Positions 1-5,133 of a DNA stretch of 5,227 nucleotides are shown one piece after another. How positions within the stretch are numbered: the first letter of the stretch is position 1; the number at the start of each line of letters is the position of its first letter. The stretch covers positions 1 to 5,227 of the forward strand of contig JAEWYJ010000239.1 of the NCBI GenBank assembly GCA_023395695.1, given 5' to 3'. The DNA comes from Bacillota bacterium. GTDB taxonomy: Bacteria; Bacillota; Clostridia; Oscillospirales; Ruminococcaceae. The translations under genes and the position numbers were made by a program. The notes under the pieces are model-generated. The model saw nothing but the letters and a program-made list of their open reading frames with translations, made no database searches and had not been told where the DNA came from.

Positions 1-2
1 GC

Positions 3-668
3 ACCGTTACGCTTAACCAGGCAATGGGTGGCTTAAACCCGATGGCGGTTGAGATGGCTGCGCGCATGGGCGCTAAAATTGTTTGGTTCCCAACCGTGGA
101 TGCATGGAATGAATACGACTTTTTGAACCGCAATACCGAAGTGGCGCCGCCCTATGGCGCCGTTGCAGACAGTAAAACACTCAAGAGAGCGCGCATTAAA
201 ATTATAACGGAGCAAGGTCTTCTCGTGCCAGCCGTTTATGAAATTCTTGAGGTGATCCGGGCGCATCAGCTTGTACTGGCAACCGGACACATCTCTACGC
301 AGGAGTCGCTGCTGTTGCTTGCGGAGGCGGCGGGCATGGGTATTAAAAAAATGGTTGTGACGCACAGCGATTATCCCGCCACGGCCATGCCGGTGGAGCA
401 GCAGAAGATCTGCGTTGGCTACGGCGCATTCATTGAGCATAACTATTTGCAGATAGCAACGGGAGAATCTAATTGGGCGCTGGCCCTCGGGCAGATGCGG
501 CAAATTGGCAGCGCACATACGTTGGTATGCAGCGACGGCGGCCAGACAACGTCAATTCCCCCCGACGAAGCGCTTGAAACCTACTGCAAAAAGTTGTTAG
601 AGGGTGGATTTTCTGAAGCGCAAATCCGGCACATTTTTATTGAAAATCCTCGGCTGTTAATCAGCTGA
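3..668 (+). CDS. DUF6282 family amidohydrolase-like protein, 5' truncated
   Basis: This is the C-terminal 221 residues of a protein whose start lies left of the window. The reading frame is open from base 3, upstream of the first internal ATG at 24, so that ATG is not taken as the start. The sequence resembles the DUF6282 family, thought to be TIM-barrel, amidohydrolase-like metal enzymes of unknown substrate. Visible family-like blocks are [20 protein letters not shown] near the left end, LATGHIS (His at visible residue 96), VVTHSD (His 121), YGAFIEH and CSDGG (Asp 178). The His and Asp residues sit where an amidohydrolase barrel carries metal ligands on late strands; the expected N-terminal HxH motif would be outside the window. 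The stop is 19 bases before the dehydratase gene on the same strand, so the two are probably co-transcribed. That context suggests a role in sugar-acid metabolism, possibly a lactonase or other hydrolase acting before dehydration. The family call is fairly firm; the function is inference. Confidence 0.78.
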   Translation, partial: TVTLNQAMGGLNPMAVEMAARMGAKIVWFPTVDAWNEYDFLNRNTEVAPPYGAVADSKTLKRARIKIITEQGLLVPAVYEILEVIRAHQLVLATGHISTQESLLLLAEAAGMGIKKMVVTHSDYPATAMPVEQQKICVGYGAFIEHNYLQIATGESNWALALGQMRQIGSAHTLVCSDGGQTTSIPPDEALETYCKKLLEGGFSEAQIRHIFIENPRLLIS

Positions 669-687
669 ACAAAGGCAGGTTATAATA

Positions 688-2331
688 ATGGCACATATTG
701 ATCAAAATGCAGAGGCCTATTATGTGGGCTTAATGGGCTCGGTCGGTTACCGACAAAAAGATTTGCAAAAGCCGGTTATCGGCGTCGTCAACTCATGGAA
801 CGACGTTAATCCGGGGCATAAGCCCCTGCGGGATCTGGCGCAGTATGTCAAGGAGGGTATTTGGGCCGCCGGCGGCACGCCTGCCGAGTTTTGCGTGCCG
901 GCCCCGTGCGACGGCATGGCACAGCTGCGCGGCATGCAGTATATTCTTCCTTCGCGCGACCTGATTGCCGCCTCAATTGAAGCAATGGTCGGTGCGCACC
1001 ATTTTGACGGCCTTGTGTTTTTATGCGCCTGCGACAAAATTGTCCCCGCCATGCTGATGGCTGCGGCAAGCATTGATGTTCCCAGCATTTTTCTGACGCC
1101 GGGCTCGATGCTGCCGTACGAGGAAGGCGGCCACACCTTTGTCACGCCCGACTTAAAGGAGGCCATCGGCCAGTGGAAGGCCGGCGACATTGACGAGGAT
1201 ACCTTTGGCCGCTACCGCGAAAACATCTGTTACTCCTGCGGTACCTGCTCAATGTACGGCACTGCCAATACCATGGCTGTTTTTGCCGAGGCCGTCGGAC
1301 TGTGCTTTTTTGATTCAGCCACGCTGCCGTTCTGTGCGGCTGCCAAATATAAGCAGGGACGCGATACGGGCGAGCAGATTGTCTCGCTTGTGCGCACAGG
1401 GCAAAACGCCCGTCGGTTTTTAACCCGCGCCGCGCTTGAAAACGGCATCCGCCACGTGTCGGCTACCGGTGGCTCAAGCAATTTTGCGCTGCATATTCTG
1501 GCTATTGCCAAGGCTGCGGATATTGCGCTGACCCTTCAGGAATTTGATGAAATTCAGGCGCAGGTGCCGGTCATCGCAAAATTCAAGCCCTCTGCGCCAT
1601 ATAATCTTATCGATTACGGAAGGGCGGGGGGCGTGCTGGGCACGCTTAAAATGATTGAACCGATGCTGCATACCGACGTGCCGACCGTTTCCGGTCAGAC
1701 GCTGGGCGCGCATCTCGCTCAATACCGTAGAACCCTTGATCCGAAGGTTATTCACCCCATGAGCGATCCGCTGCACAGCGACGGATGCTTCACCGTGCTG
1801 TATGGTAATCTGGCGCCGCAGGGCGCTGTGGTAAAAAAAAGCGGGGTAGACCCCACCATGTATTACCACCGTGGCCCTGCCGTCGTGTTCGACTCTGAGG
1901 AGGAGGTTATGGACTGCCTGATGCATTCGAGCATCCGGCCCGGCTCGGTGCTTGTCATCCGCTACGAGGGGCCAAAGGGTGGGCCCGGCATGCGAGAGCT
2001 GTCTATTCCGGCCGCCATGCTTGTCGGCATGGGGCTGCACAAGTCGGTGGCGATGATTACCGACGGCCGGTTCTCAGGCGCTTCACGCGGCCCCTGCGTC
2101 GGGCATATTGCGCCGGAGGCGTGGGACGGCGGCCCTATTGCCTGTGTTAAAAACGGTGATATGATTACGATTGATCTGGAAAAACACCTGCTTGAGCTTG
2201 AAATCTCAGATGAAACGTTACAGCTGCGCCGGCAGCAGCTTGTCCGCCCTGAACGCCCCGCAGCCGGCATGCTTAAACGCTACCGCGACATGGTACGGGG
2301 CGCGGATCAGGGTGCGCTGTGGCTTTATTAA
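688..2331 (+). CDS. IlvD/Edd family iron-sulfur dehydratase, probably for a sugar acid
   Basis: A full-length 547-residue cytoplasmic dehydratase of the IlvD/Edd family, whose members remove water from 2,3-dihydroxy acids (branched-chain precursors or aldonic acids) to give 2-keto-3-deoxy acids. Family landmarks in order: [10 protein letters not shown] (35-44), PCDG (Cys74), ACDK (Cys115, Asp116, and Lys117, the lysine carbamylated in characterised members), CYSCGTCS (Cys187 as third cluster ligand), GGSSN (261-265), [10 protein letters not shown] (Glu437, likely Mg2+ ligand) and DGRFSG (Ser463, likely catalytic base). A cysteine at position 74, where E. coli IlvD has Asp, fits the [2Fe-2S] subgroup that includes L-arabinonate dehydratase. 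The ATG at 688 has an AAAGGCAGG ribosome site a few bases upstream. A DUF6282 gene precedes it and a KDPG-type aldolase lies convergently nearby, which favours a sugar acid over the valine/isoleucine pathway. The exact substrate cannot be read from sequence, and dihydroxy-acid dehydratase remains the alternative. Confidence 0.93.
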   Translation: MAHIDQNAEAYYVGLMGSVGYRQKDLQKPVIGVVNSWNDVNPGHKPLRDLAQYVKEGIWAAGGTPAEFCVPAPCDGMAQLRGMQYILPSRDLIAASIEAMVGAHHFDGLVFLCACDKIVPAMLMAAASIDVPSIFLTPGSMLPYEEGGHTFVTPDLKEAIGQWKAGDIDEDTFGRYRENICYSCGTCSMYGTANTMAVFAEAVGLCFFDSATLPFCAAAKYKQGRDTGEQIVSLVRTGQNARRFLTRAALENGIRHVSATGGSSNFALHILAIAKAADIALTLQEFDEIQAQVPVIAKFKPSAPYNLIDYGRAGGVLGTLKMIEPMLHTDVPTVSGQTLGAHLAQYRRTLDPKVIHPMSDPLHSDGCFTVLYGNLAPQGAVVKKSGVDPTMYYHRGPAVVFDSEEEVMDCLMHSSIRPGSVLVIRYEGPKGGPGMRELSIPAAMLVGMGLHKSVAMITDGRFSGASRGPCVGHIAPEAWDGGPIACVKNGDMITIDLEKHLLELEISDETLQLRRQQLVRPERPAAGMLKRYRDMVRGADQGALWLY

Positions 2332-2342
2332 CTGTTTATGCA

Positions 2343-2375
2343 AAATGCGCGGAGGAATTTTTCCTCCGCGCATTT
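2343..2375. terminator. Hairpin terminator, probably bidirectional, between convergent operons
   Basis: A perfect 15-bp stem (AAATGCGCGGAGGAA paired with its complement at 2361-2375) has a 3-base loop and begins 11 bases after the dehydratase stop codon. On the + strand the 3' arm ends in only three T; on the - strand it ends in four T followed by G. It can therefore serve both the dehydratase operon and the convergent gntR-aldolase unit. The stem is unambiguous; termination efficiency is inferred, because the U runs are short. Confidence 0.75.
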
Positions 2376-2422
2376 CAGCTTGTTCAAAAGCCTGCGCTTG
2401 GTGCGTTTAGATATCGCTGCTT

Positions 2423-2434
2423 TTATAGCTATAA
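2423..2434. repeat. 12-bp perfect palindrome in the convergent intergenic gap
   Basis: TTATAGCTATAA is a perfect palindrome lying between the two convergent genes, downstream of both. No loop remains for an RNA hairpin of useful size, so if it means anything it would be as a DNA protein-binding site. It is unlike the AT palindrome at the gntR promoter, and chance occurrence in AT-rich DNA is quite possible. Confidence 0.25.
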
Positions 2435-2501
2435 TCAGAAAAACGCGCCGGAATTTTGATGCTGTAAGAGAACGATTTGGTATCGGCCCGTCAGCCGTGC
2501 C

Positions 2502-3149
2502 TTAAGCGCCGCGCGCCGCCTGAATGTTTGCGATGAACTGACGGGCGGTGGCGGTAATTTTAGCGTAGTCGCCGGTTTTGGCGCCCGCAGTCAGGGAGCC
2601 GCCAGCGCCCACGGCGACCGCGCCGGATTTAATCCATTCCGCAACGTTGGCAACATCAACGCCGCCGGTGGGCATCATCTTGGCATAGGGAATGGGCCCA
2701 TGAATCGCCTTTAAAATCTTGGGGCCAAACAGATCTCCCGGGAAGATTTTAAGAATATCGCAACCGGCCTCCATTGCGGTGATAGCTTCTTTAAGGGTCA
2801 TGCAGCCCGCCATATAGGGCAGGCGATAGCGGTTGCAGAGCTTGGCGGCGTCGGCGTCAAAGCAGGGGCTTACAACATACTGTGCGCCGGAGAGAATTGC
2901 AATGCGGGCGGTTTCGCTGTCCAGTACGGTGCCCGCGCCCAGCATAATCTGGTCGGGGGTGTAGGCCTTGGCCAGCGCCTCAATAACGCGGTGCGCGCCC
3001 GGCACCGTAAAGGTCAGCTCTATTGAAGCGCAGCCGCCCTCCAGGCAGGCCTCGGTAATGCGCTGCGCCTGGTCGGCCGTTTCGGCGCGAACCACGGCAA
3101 CCAGTCCCTTGTCCTCAATGCGTTTGATAATGGTTTCTTTGTCCAGCAT
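2502..3149 (-). CDS. eda: KDPG/KHG-type 2-keto-3-deoxy-6-phospho sugar acid aldolase
   Basis: A 215-residue class I aldolase, close to the usual 205-215 residues of the KDPG/KHG family. It is expected to cleave 2-keto-3-deoxy-6-phosphogluconate, a related 6-phospho acid, or 4-hydroxy-2-oxoglutarate, to pyruvate plus an aldehyde. Landmarks: VVRAE (Arg21), IELTFTVP with Glu44 as likely general base, GAGTV (71-75), VVSP (92-95), GCMT (115-118), LKIFPG with Lys134 as the Schiff-base lysine, PTGGV (160-164), and a glycine-rich GAGGSL turn whose Ser185 matches the phosphate-binding serine. The TFTVP and YM-GCMT segments resemble the Thermotoga maritima enzyme, except that the usual PG before the Thr segment is AG here (Ala114). 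The ATG at 3149 has AAGGAGA 7 bases upstream, an ideal ribosome site. It lies 121 bases downstream of gntR on the same strand and is probably part of that unit. A phosphorylated substrate implies a kinase elsewhere in the genome. Confidence 0.92.
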   Translation of the reverse strand: MLDKETIIKRIEDKGLVAVVRAETADQAQRITEACLEGGCASIELTFTVPGAHRVIEALAKAYTPDQIMLGAGTVLDSETARIAILSGAQYVVSPCFDADAAKLCNRYRLPYMAGCMTLKEAITAMEAGCDILKIFPGDLFGPKILKAIHGPIPYAKMMPTGGVDVANVAEWIKSGAVAVGAGGSLTAGAKTGDYAKITATARQFIANIQAARGA

Positions 3150-3207
3150 ACTGTTTTCTCCTTTTTATTGTCATATTTTAATAAAGCGGGCGAAGCTTTG
3201 GGTAATT

Positions 3208-3228
3208 GCCGCTTTGTTTAGAAGCGGC
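3208..3228 (-). other. Small hairpin between gntR and the aldolase gene
   Basis: GCCGCTT and AAGCGGC form a 7-bp stem around a 7-base loop in the 121-base gap between gntR and the aldolase. On the - strand it is followed by AATTACCC and not a U run, so it is not a convincing terminator. It could be a processing site, a partial attenuator, or the remains of a terminator belonging to a lost gene whose frame ends within it. Confidence 0.3.
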
Positions 3229-3270
3229 TTAACAGCTCTACGATATTTACGTCGGCCTTTCCGAAGTCCG

Positions 3271-3960
3271 TCAGACGATATGGCTGTTTATTTTAAGGGT
3301 CAGATAAATAATCTCGTGTGCGTTTTTACTGTGCAGATCTAACAGCATAAGCAGCTCCTCAAGCTTGCCGGCCAAAACAGCCTCGTAAATGGCGCGATGC
3401 TCCAGCACGCCGCCGACCGTTTTTTCTCTGGGCTGCCGGTTGAACAGATAGGTGGCGTAGATGTGCGAATTAAGGCTGTCGAACACCTGCAGCGCCTTTC
3501 GGCTGCCGCCGCACATCAGGTACATGCGGTGGAACTGCTGGTCGAGCCGATAAACGGCCTGATGCTCCTCAAGTGAGCCATAGCTCTGCGCAAGACGCAG
3601 ATGCTCGGTCAGATTTTCGTCAAACGCCTTTTGGAGCCGCACGTCGTTAGCAAGCACCGTTATAACCTTTGGCGCATAAAAACGCTCCATCATAATGCGG
3701 AATTCTAAAATTTCCTCAATTTCCGCCCAGGTGATGCGTTTGACCTTCATTCCCTTGCGCGGAATGCTCTCGACGACGCCCTCAACCATCAGTCGGTTCA
3801 GCGCCTGTTTGACCGGTGTATCGCTGATCTCGTAGCGTTCGGTCAGCAGCCGTACATTCAGCTTTTCACCCGGTGTCAGATCGCCTTTGGAGAGATCCTC
3901 CCGAATCCGCCGATAGGCGACGTCGACCAACGAGGCGGCGGTATCATTTTTAGAAATCAT
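3271..3960 (-). CDS. GntR-family transcriptional regulator with FCD ligand domain
   Basis: A DNA-binding regulator of 229 residues, usual for the FadR/FCD branch of the GntR family; members bind operators as dimers and release on binding organic or sugar acids. Residues about 11-74 form the winged helix-turn-helix: YRRIREDLSKGDLTPGEKL, then LLTERYEISDTPVKQALNRL with the recognition helix, then the GVVESIPRKGMKV wing. Residues about 80-222 are the all-helical FCD domain. A putative metal or ligand pocket is visible as Asp140-x3-His144, His188 (in LEHRAIYEAV) and His210 (in LDLHSKNAHE). The ATG at 3960 is preferred over an in-frame TTG at 3984 because it carries GAGGTGA just upstream, whereas the TTG would make that ribosome site coding. 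It is the first gene of a unit with the aldolase, so it likely controls the sugar-acid genes and itself. The effector is unknown. Confidence 0.9.
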   Translation of the reverse strand: MISKNDTAASLVDVAYRRIREDLSKGDLTPGEKLNVRLLTERYEISDTPVKQALNRLMVEGVVESIPRKGMKVKRITWAEIEEILEFRIMMERFYAPKVITVLANDVRLQKAFDENLTEHLRLAQSYGSLEEHQAVYRLDQQFHRMYLMCGGSRKALQVFDSLNSHIYATYLFNRQPREKTVGGVLEHRAIYEAVLAGKLEELLMLLDLHSKNAHEIIYLTLKINSHIV

Positions 3961-3964
3961 CGAT

Positions 3965-3971
3965 TCACCTC
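3965..3971 (-). promoter_or_regulatory. Ribosome binding site fixing the gntR start
   Basis: Read on the - strand this is GAGGTGA, ending 4 bases before the ATG at 3958-3960. It supports that ATG over the upstream in-frame TTG at 3982-3984. Confidence 0.7.
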
Positions 3972-3997
3972 GATAAATTTTCAAGTTTGTTTTTAAA

Positions 3998-4015
3998 TAT
4001 ATAAAATTTTATATA
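3998..4015. promoter_or_regulatory. Candidate operator: 18-bp AT palindrome at the gntR start site
   Basis: TATATAAAATTTTATATA is a perfect 18-bp palindrome whose edge lies 4 bases downstream of the gntR -10 box, covering the predicted transcription start and first transcribed bases. A protein bound here would block initiation. GntR-family regulators usually bind palindromes of this size and often regulate themselves, so autoregulation is the simplest reading. AT-rich runs make palindromes easily by chance, and no second copy was seen next to the other genes in the window. Confidence 0.5.
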
Positions 4016-4019
4016 ATCT

Positions 4020-4048
4020 ATTTTAAACTTAAATATCGTGTTCGTCAA
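4020..4048 (-). promoter_or_regulatory. Sigma-A-type promoter for the gntR-aldolase unit
   Basis: On the - strand the -35 box TTGACG (4043-4048) is separated by exactly 17 bases from the -10 box TAAAAT (4020-4025). Both are one mismatch from consensus. Predicted transcription starts near 4012, giving a leader of about 50 bases before the ATG at 3960, and the 18-bp palindrome falls right at that start. Confidence 0.75.
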
Positions 4049-4126
4049 TTGAGTAATGCCCTTTAACACGGTTTTTATAGAGATACACAAAGCCGAAAAA
4101 TGTGTTTTGTATACTTTGTAAGCGGT

Positions 4127-4138
4127 TTTTGCGCAAAA
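4127..4138. repeat. 12-bp palindrome TTTTGCGCAAAA flanked by GCGG/CCGC
   Basis: A perfect 12-bp palindrome, flanked on the left by GCGG (4122-4125) and on the right by CCGC (4141-4144), which add a slightly offset outer pairing. It lies about 80 bases upstream of the gntR -35 box and 130 bases upstream of the rightward promoter. It could be a protein-binding site or the foot of a larger RNA fold; neither is shown. Confidence 0.35.
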
Positions 4139-4164
4139 TGCCGCGCCGCGATTTACGGAGCTTT

Positions 4165-4217
4165 TATACAGGCGCTATGGCCTGCTGCATATAGCTGCCA
4201 TTTAAGCGCCGGGTATA
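4165..4217. repeat. 53-base imperfect inverted repeat, possible structured RNA
   Basis: The arms pair as TATAC/GTATA (4165-4169 with 4213-4217), GGCGCT/AGCGCC (4171-4176 with 4205-4210), ATGGC/GCCAT (4177-4181 with 4197-4201) and GCT/AGC (4184-4186 with 4193-4195) around a GCATAT loop. That is 19 base pairs interrupted only by small bulges. Further outward, AGCTT/AAGCT (4159-4163 with 4225-4229) and CGCCGC/GCGGCG (4144-4149 with 4247-4252) can extend it into a rod. There is no U run after it, so it is not a simple terminator. The identity is unknown: part of a noncoding RNA, a long leader, or an intergenic repeat element. Confidence 0.5.
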
Positions 4218-4263
4218 CGCTGCCAAGCTGTCCAAGTCGTTCTTTGGCGGCGTCCTTGCTTGT

Positions 4264-4292
4264 TTGCTATTGGAGGGCTAATGTGATACAAT
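4264..4292 (+). promoter_or_regulatory. Extended -10 promoter facing the tRNA-editing gene
   Basis: TTGCTA (4264-4269), a 17-base spacer and TACAAT (4287-4292) preceded by TGA make an extended -10 sigma-A promoter. Transcription would start near 4299, leaving a leader of about 160 bases before the ATG at 4458. The -10 is good and the -35 matches consensus in four of six positions. Confidence 0.6.
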
Positions 4293-4359
4293 GCCGGGGG
4301 ACACGGTTTGGAAGCGGCATTTGGGGCTTGTAACGCTGTCTCGGCGCTGCTTTTGGGTC

Positions 4360-4430
4360 AAGCGGTATTTTGCCTTGTCTGCCGCAAAAGCATTGCCAAT
4401 GCGGCATTTTACTCATGGATACCGCTTTTT
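4360..4430 (+). terminator. Nested terminator-like stem in the leader of the tRNA-editing gene
   Basis: AAGCGGTAT (4360-4368) pairs with ATACCGCTT (4419-4427), extendable inward by two G-U pairs, and the 3' arm runs into TTTTT then ATAAAA. Inside lies a second stem, TGCCGCA (4380-4386) with TGCGGCA (4400-4406), itself followed by TTTT. The T run ends 27 bases before the start codon at 4458, the usual place for an attenuator. A competing pairing exists further upstream: GCGGCA (4314-4319) with TGCCGC (4380-4385). It could alternatively end an upstream noncoding transcript. The stems are seen directly; regulation is inference. Confidence 0.5.
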
Positions 4431-4457
4431 ATAAAATGACGTTGGGGAATGATAAGT

Positions 4458-4991
4458 ATGCAAATTTTTAACGGCCGCCCCGCAAGCGGCGAGGGACGCG
4501 CCAAGCGGGAGCTGGACACCTACGACCTGCTGGACAGCCTTGGTATTGCGTACGTGCGCACCGACCACGAGCCGGCCACCACCATGGCGGTCTGTAATAT
4601 CATCGACGCTGCGCTCGACGTGCTCATTTGCAAAAATCTGTTTTTGTGCAATCGGCAGCAAACAGTCTTTTACCTTTTGATGATGCCCGGCGATAAGCCC
4701 TTTAAAACCAAAGATATCTCCTCTCAGCTTGGCGTGGCGCGTTTAAGCTTTGCAAACGAGGACTTTATGACACAGCTTTTGGGTGTGACGCCCGGCAGCG
4801 TCAGCATTATGGGGCTGATGAACGACACTGAAGGCCGGGTGCAGCTTTTGATTGACTCAGAGGTGCTCAAAGGCGAATATATCGGCTGCCACCCCTGCCA
4901 AAACACCAGCAGCATCAAGCTGAGAACGGCGGATATACTCGAAAAATTTTTGCCTGCCGTTTCGCACCGGCCGGTTATTGTGACGCTGTAA
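4458..4991 (+). CDS. prdX: Prolyl-tRNA editing protein, YbaK/ProX (PrdX type) Ala-tRNA(Pro) deacylase
   Basis: A 177-residue, single-domain cytoplasmic protein of the YbaK/prolyl-tRNA synthetase-associated family. Members of the PrdX/ProXp-ala branch hydrolyse alanine wrongly attached to tRNA(Pro), correcting prolyl-tRNA synthetase errors. Visible blocks: LDTYDLLDSLGIAYVRTDHE (19-38) at the N-terminus, CKNLFLCNRQ with Lys59 as the probable substrate-contacting lysine, LSFANED (96-102), GSVS (113-116), LMNDTEGRV (120-128) and HPCQNTSS (145-152). The last two are typical of this branch. The ATG at 4458 is chosen over one at 4449 because a GGGGA ribosome site (4444-4448) lies about 10 bases upstream of it but would touch the earlier ATG. 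Homologues also normally begin with a short Met-x-Ile/Phe-x-Gly-Arg-Pro stretch like MQIFNGRP here. It appears monocistronic, with its own promoter and structured leader and a strong terminator 87 bases after the stop. The family is firm; alanine specificity is likely, not proven. Confidence 0.9.
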   Translation: MQIFNGRPASGEGRAKRELDTYDLLDSLGIAYVRTDHEPATTMAVCNIIDAALDVLICKNLFLCNRQQTVFYLLMMPGDKPFKTKDISSQLGVARLSFANEDFMTQLLGVTPGSVSIMGLMNDTEGRVQLLIDSEVLKGEYIGCHPCQNTSSIKLRTADILEKFLPAVSHRPVIVTL

Positions 4992-5078
4992 AAAAGCCGG
5001 TTCAGCCCCCGGGTTTATCGGCCAAGCGCCGTTGCAGGCAAACTTATACGGTGAAAAAATTCTCTGACGGCAGAGGCG

Positions 5079-5133
5079 CTCAAAAGCAAAAAAAGGAAGG
5101 CGACAGGCTCGCCTTCCTTTTTTTGCTTTTGAG
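5079..5133. terminator. Bidirectional terminator with a perfect 25-bp stem
   Basis: Bases 5079-5103 pair perfectly with 5109-5133 around the loop CAGGC. The core GGAAGGCGA/TCGCCTTCC is followed outward by seven A on the left arm and seven T on the right arm, so each strand sees a GC-rich stem followed by a T7 run. It lies between the convergent tRNA-editing gene and the right-edge gene, and its right arm ends directly against the stop codon of the latter. This is a textbook bidirectional intrinsic terminator; the extra CTCAAAAGC/GCTTTTGAG outer pairs are more than termination needs. Confidence 0.93.

Larger units (their letters stand above)
3961..4457. other. Gene-free regulatory region between gntR and the tRNA-editing gene
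   Basis: About 500 bases separate divergently transcribed genes. The left 110 bases are very AT-rich and hold the gntR promoter and palindrome. From about 4120 the base composition becomes GC-richer, with several inverted repeats, then a rightward promoter and a structured leader. A 77-codon + strand frame (4100-4333) exists but has no ribosome site, no recognisable motif and would be cut by the structures and promoter described here, so it is not called as a gene. No T-box consensus or familiar riboswitch core was recognised by eye. Confidence 0.7.

Noticed and set aside
33..518. 161-codon - strand open frame opposite the DUF6282 gene
   Set aside because: The + strand frame carries recognisable family motifs; the antisense product shows none and has an Arg/His-rich shadow composition.
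1474..2040. 188-codon - strand open frame inside the dehydratase gene
   Set aside because: It is a shadow of a strongly conserved + strand enzyme gene. The translation is rich in His and Arg, as expected of antisense frames in GC-rich genes.
688..2331. Extra cysteines in CYSCGTCS as an unusual cluster-binding motif
   Set aside because: A CxxCxxC pattern at this place is ordinary in the family; E. coli IlvD has a similar one, so only the last Cys is called as a ligand.
3961..3984. TTG at 3982-3984 as an upstream start adding 8 residues to the GntR protein
   Set aside because: The GAGGTGA ribosome site lies between it and the ATG at 3960, and the added residues are not needed for the winged helix domain.
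4100..4333. 77-codon + strand open frame with many Cys and aromatic residues
   Set aside because: No ribosome binding site before its ATG and no family resemblance. It runs through the inverted repeat and the rightward promoter, so it is most likely chance.
4299..4457. T-box riboswitch controlling the tRNA-editing gene
   Set aside because: The conserved T-box sequence (AGGGTGGNACCGCG-like) is not present before the terminator stem, and no specifier stem pattern was recognised.
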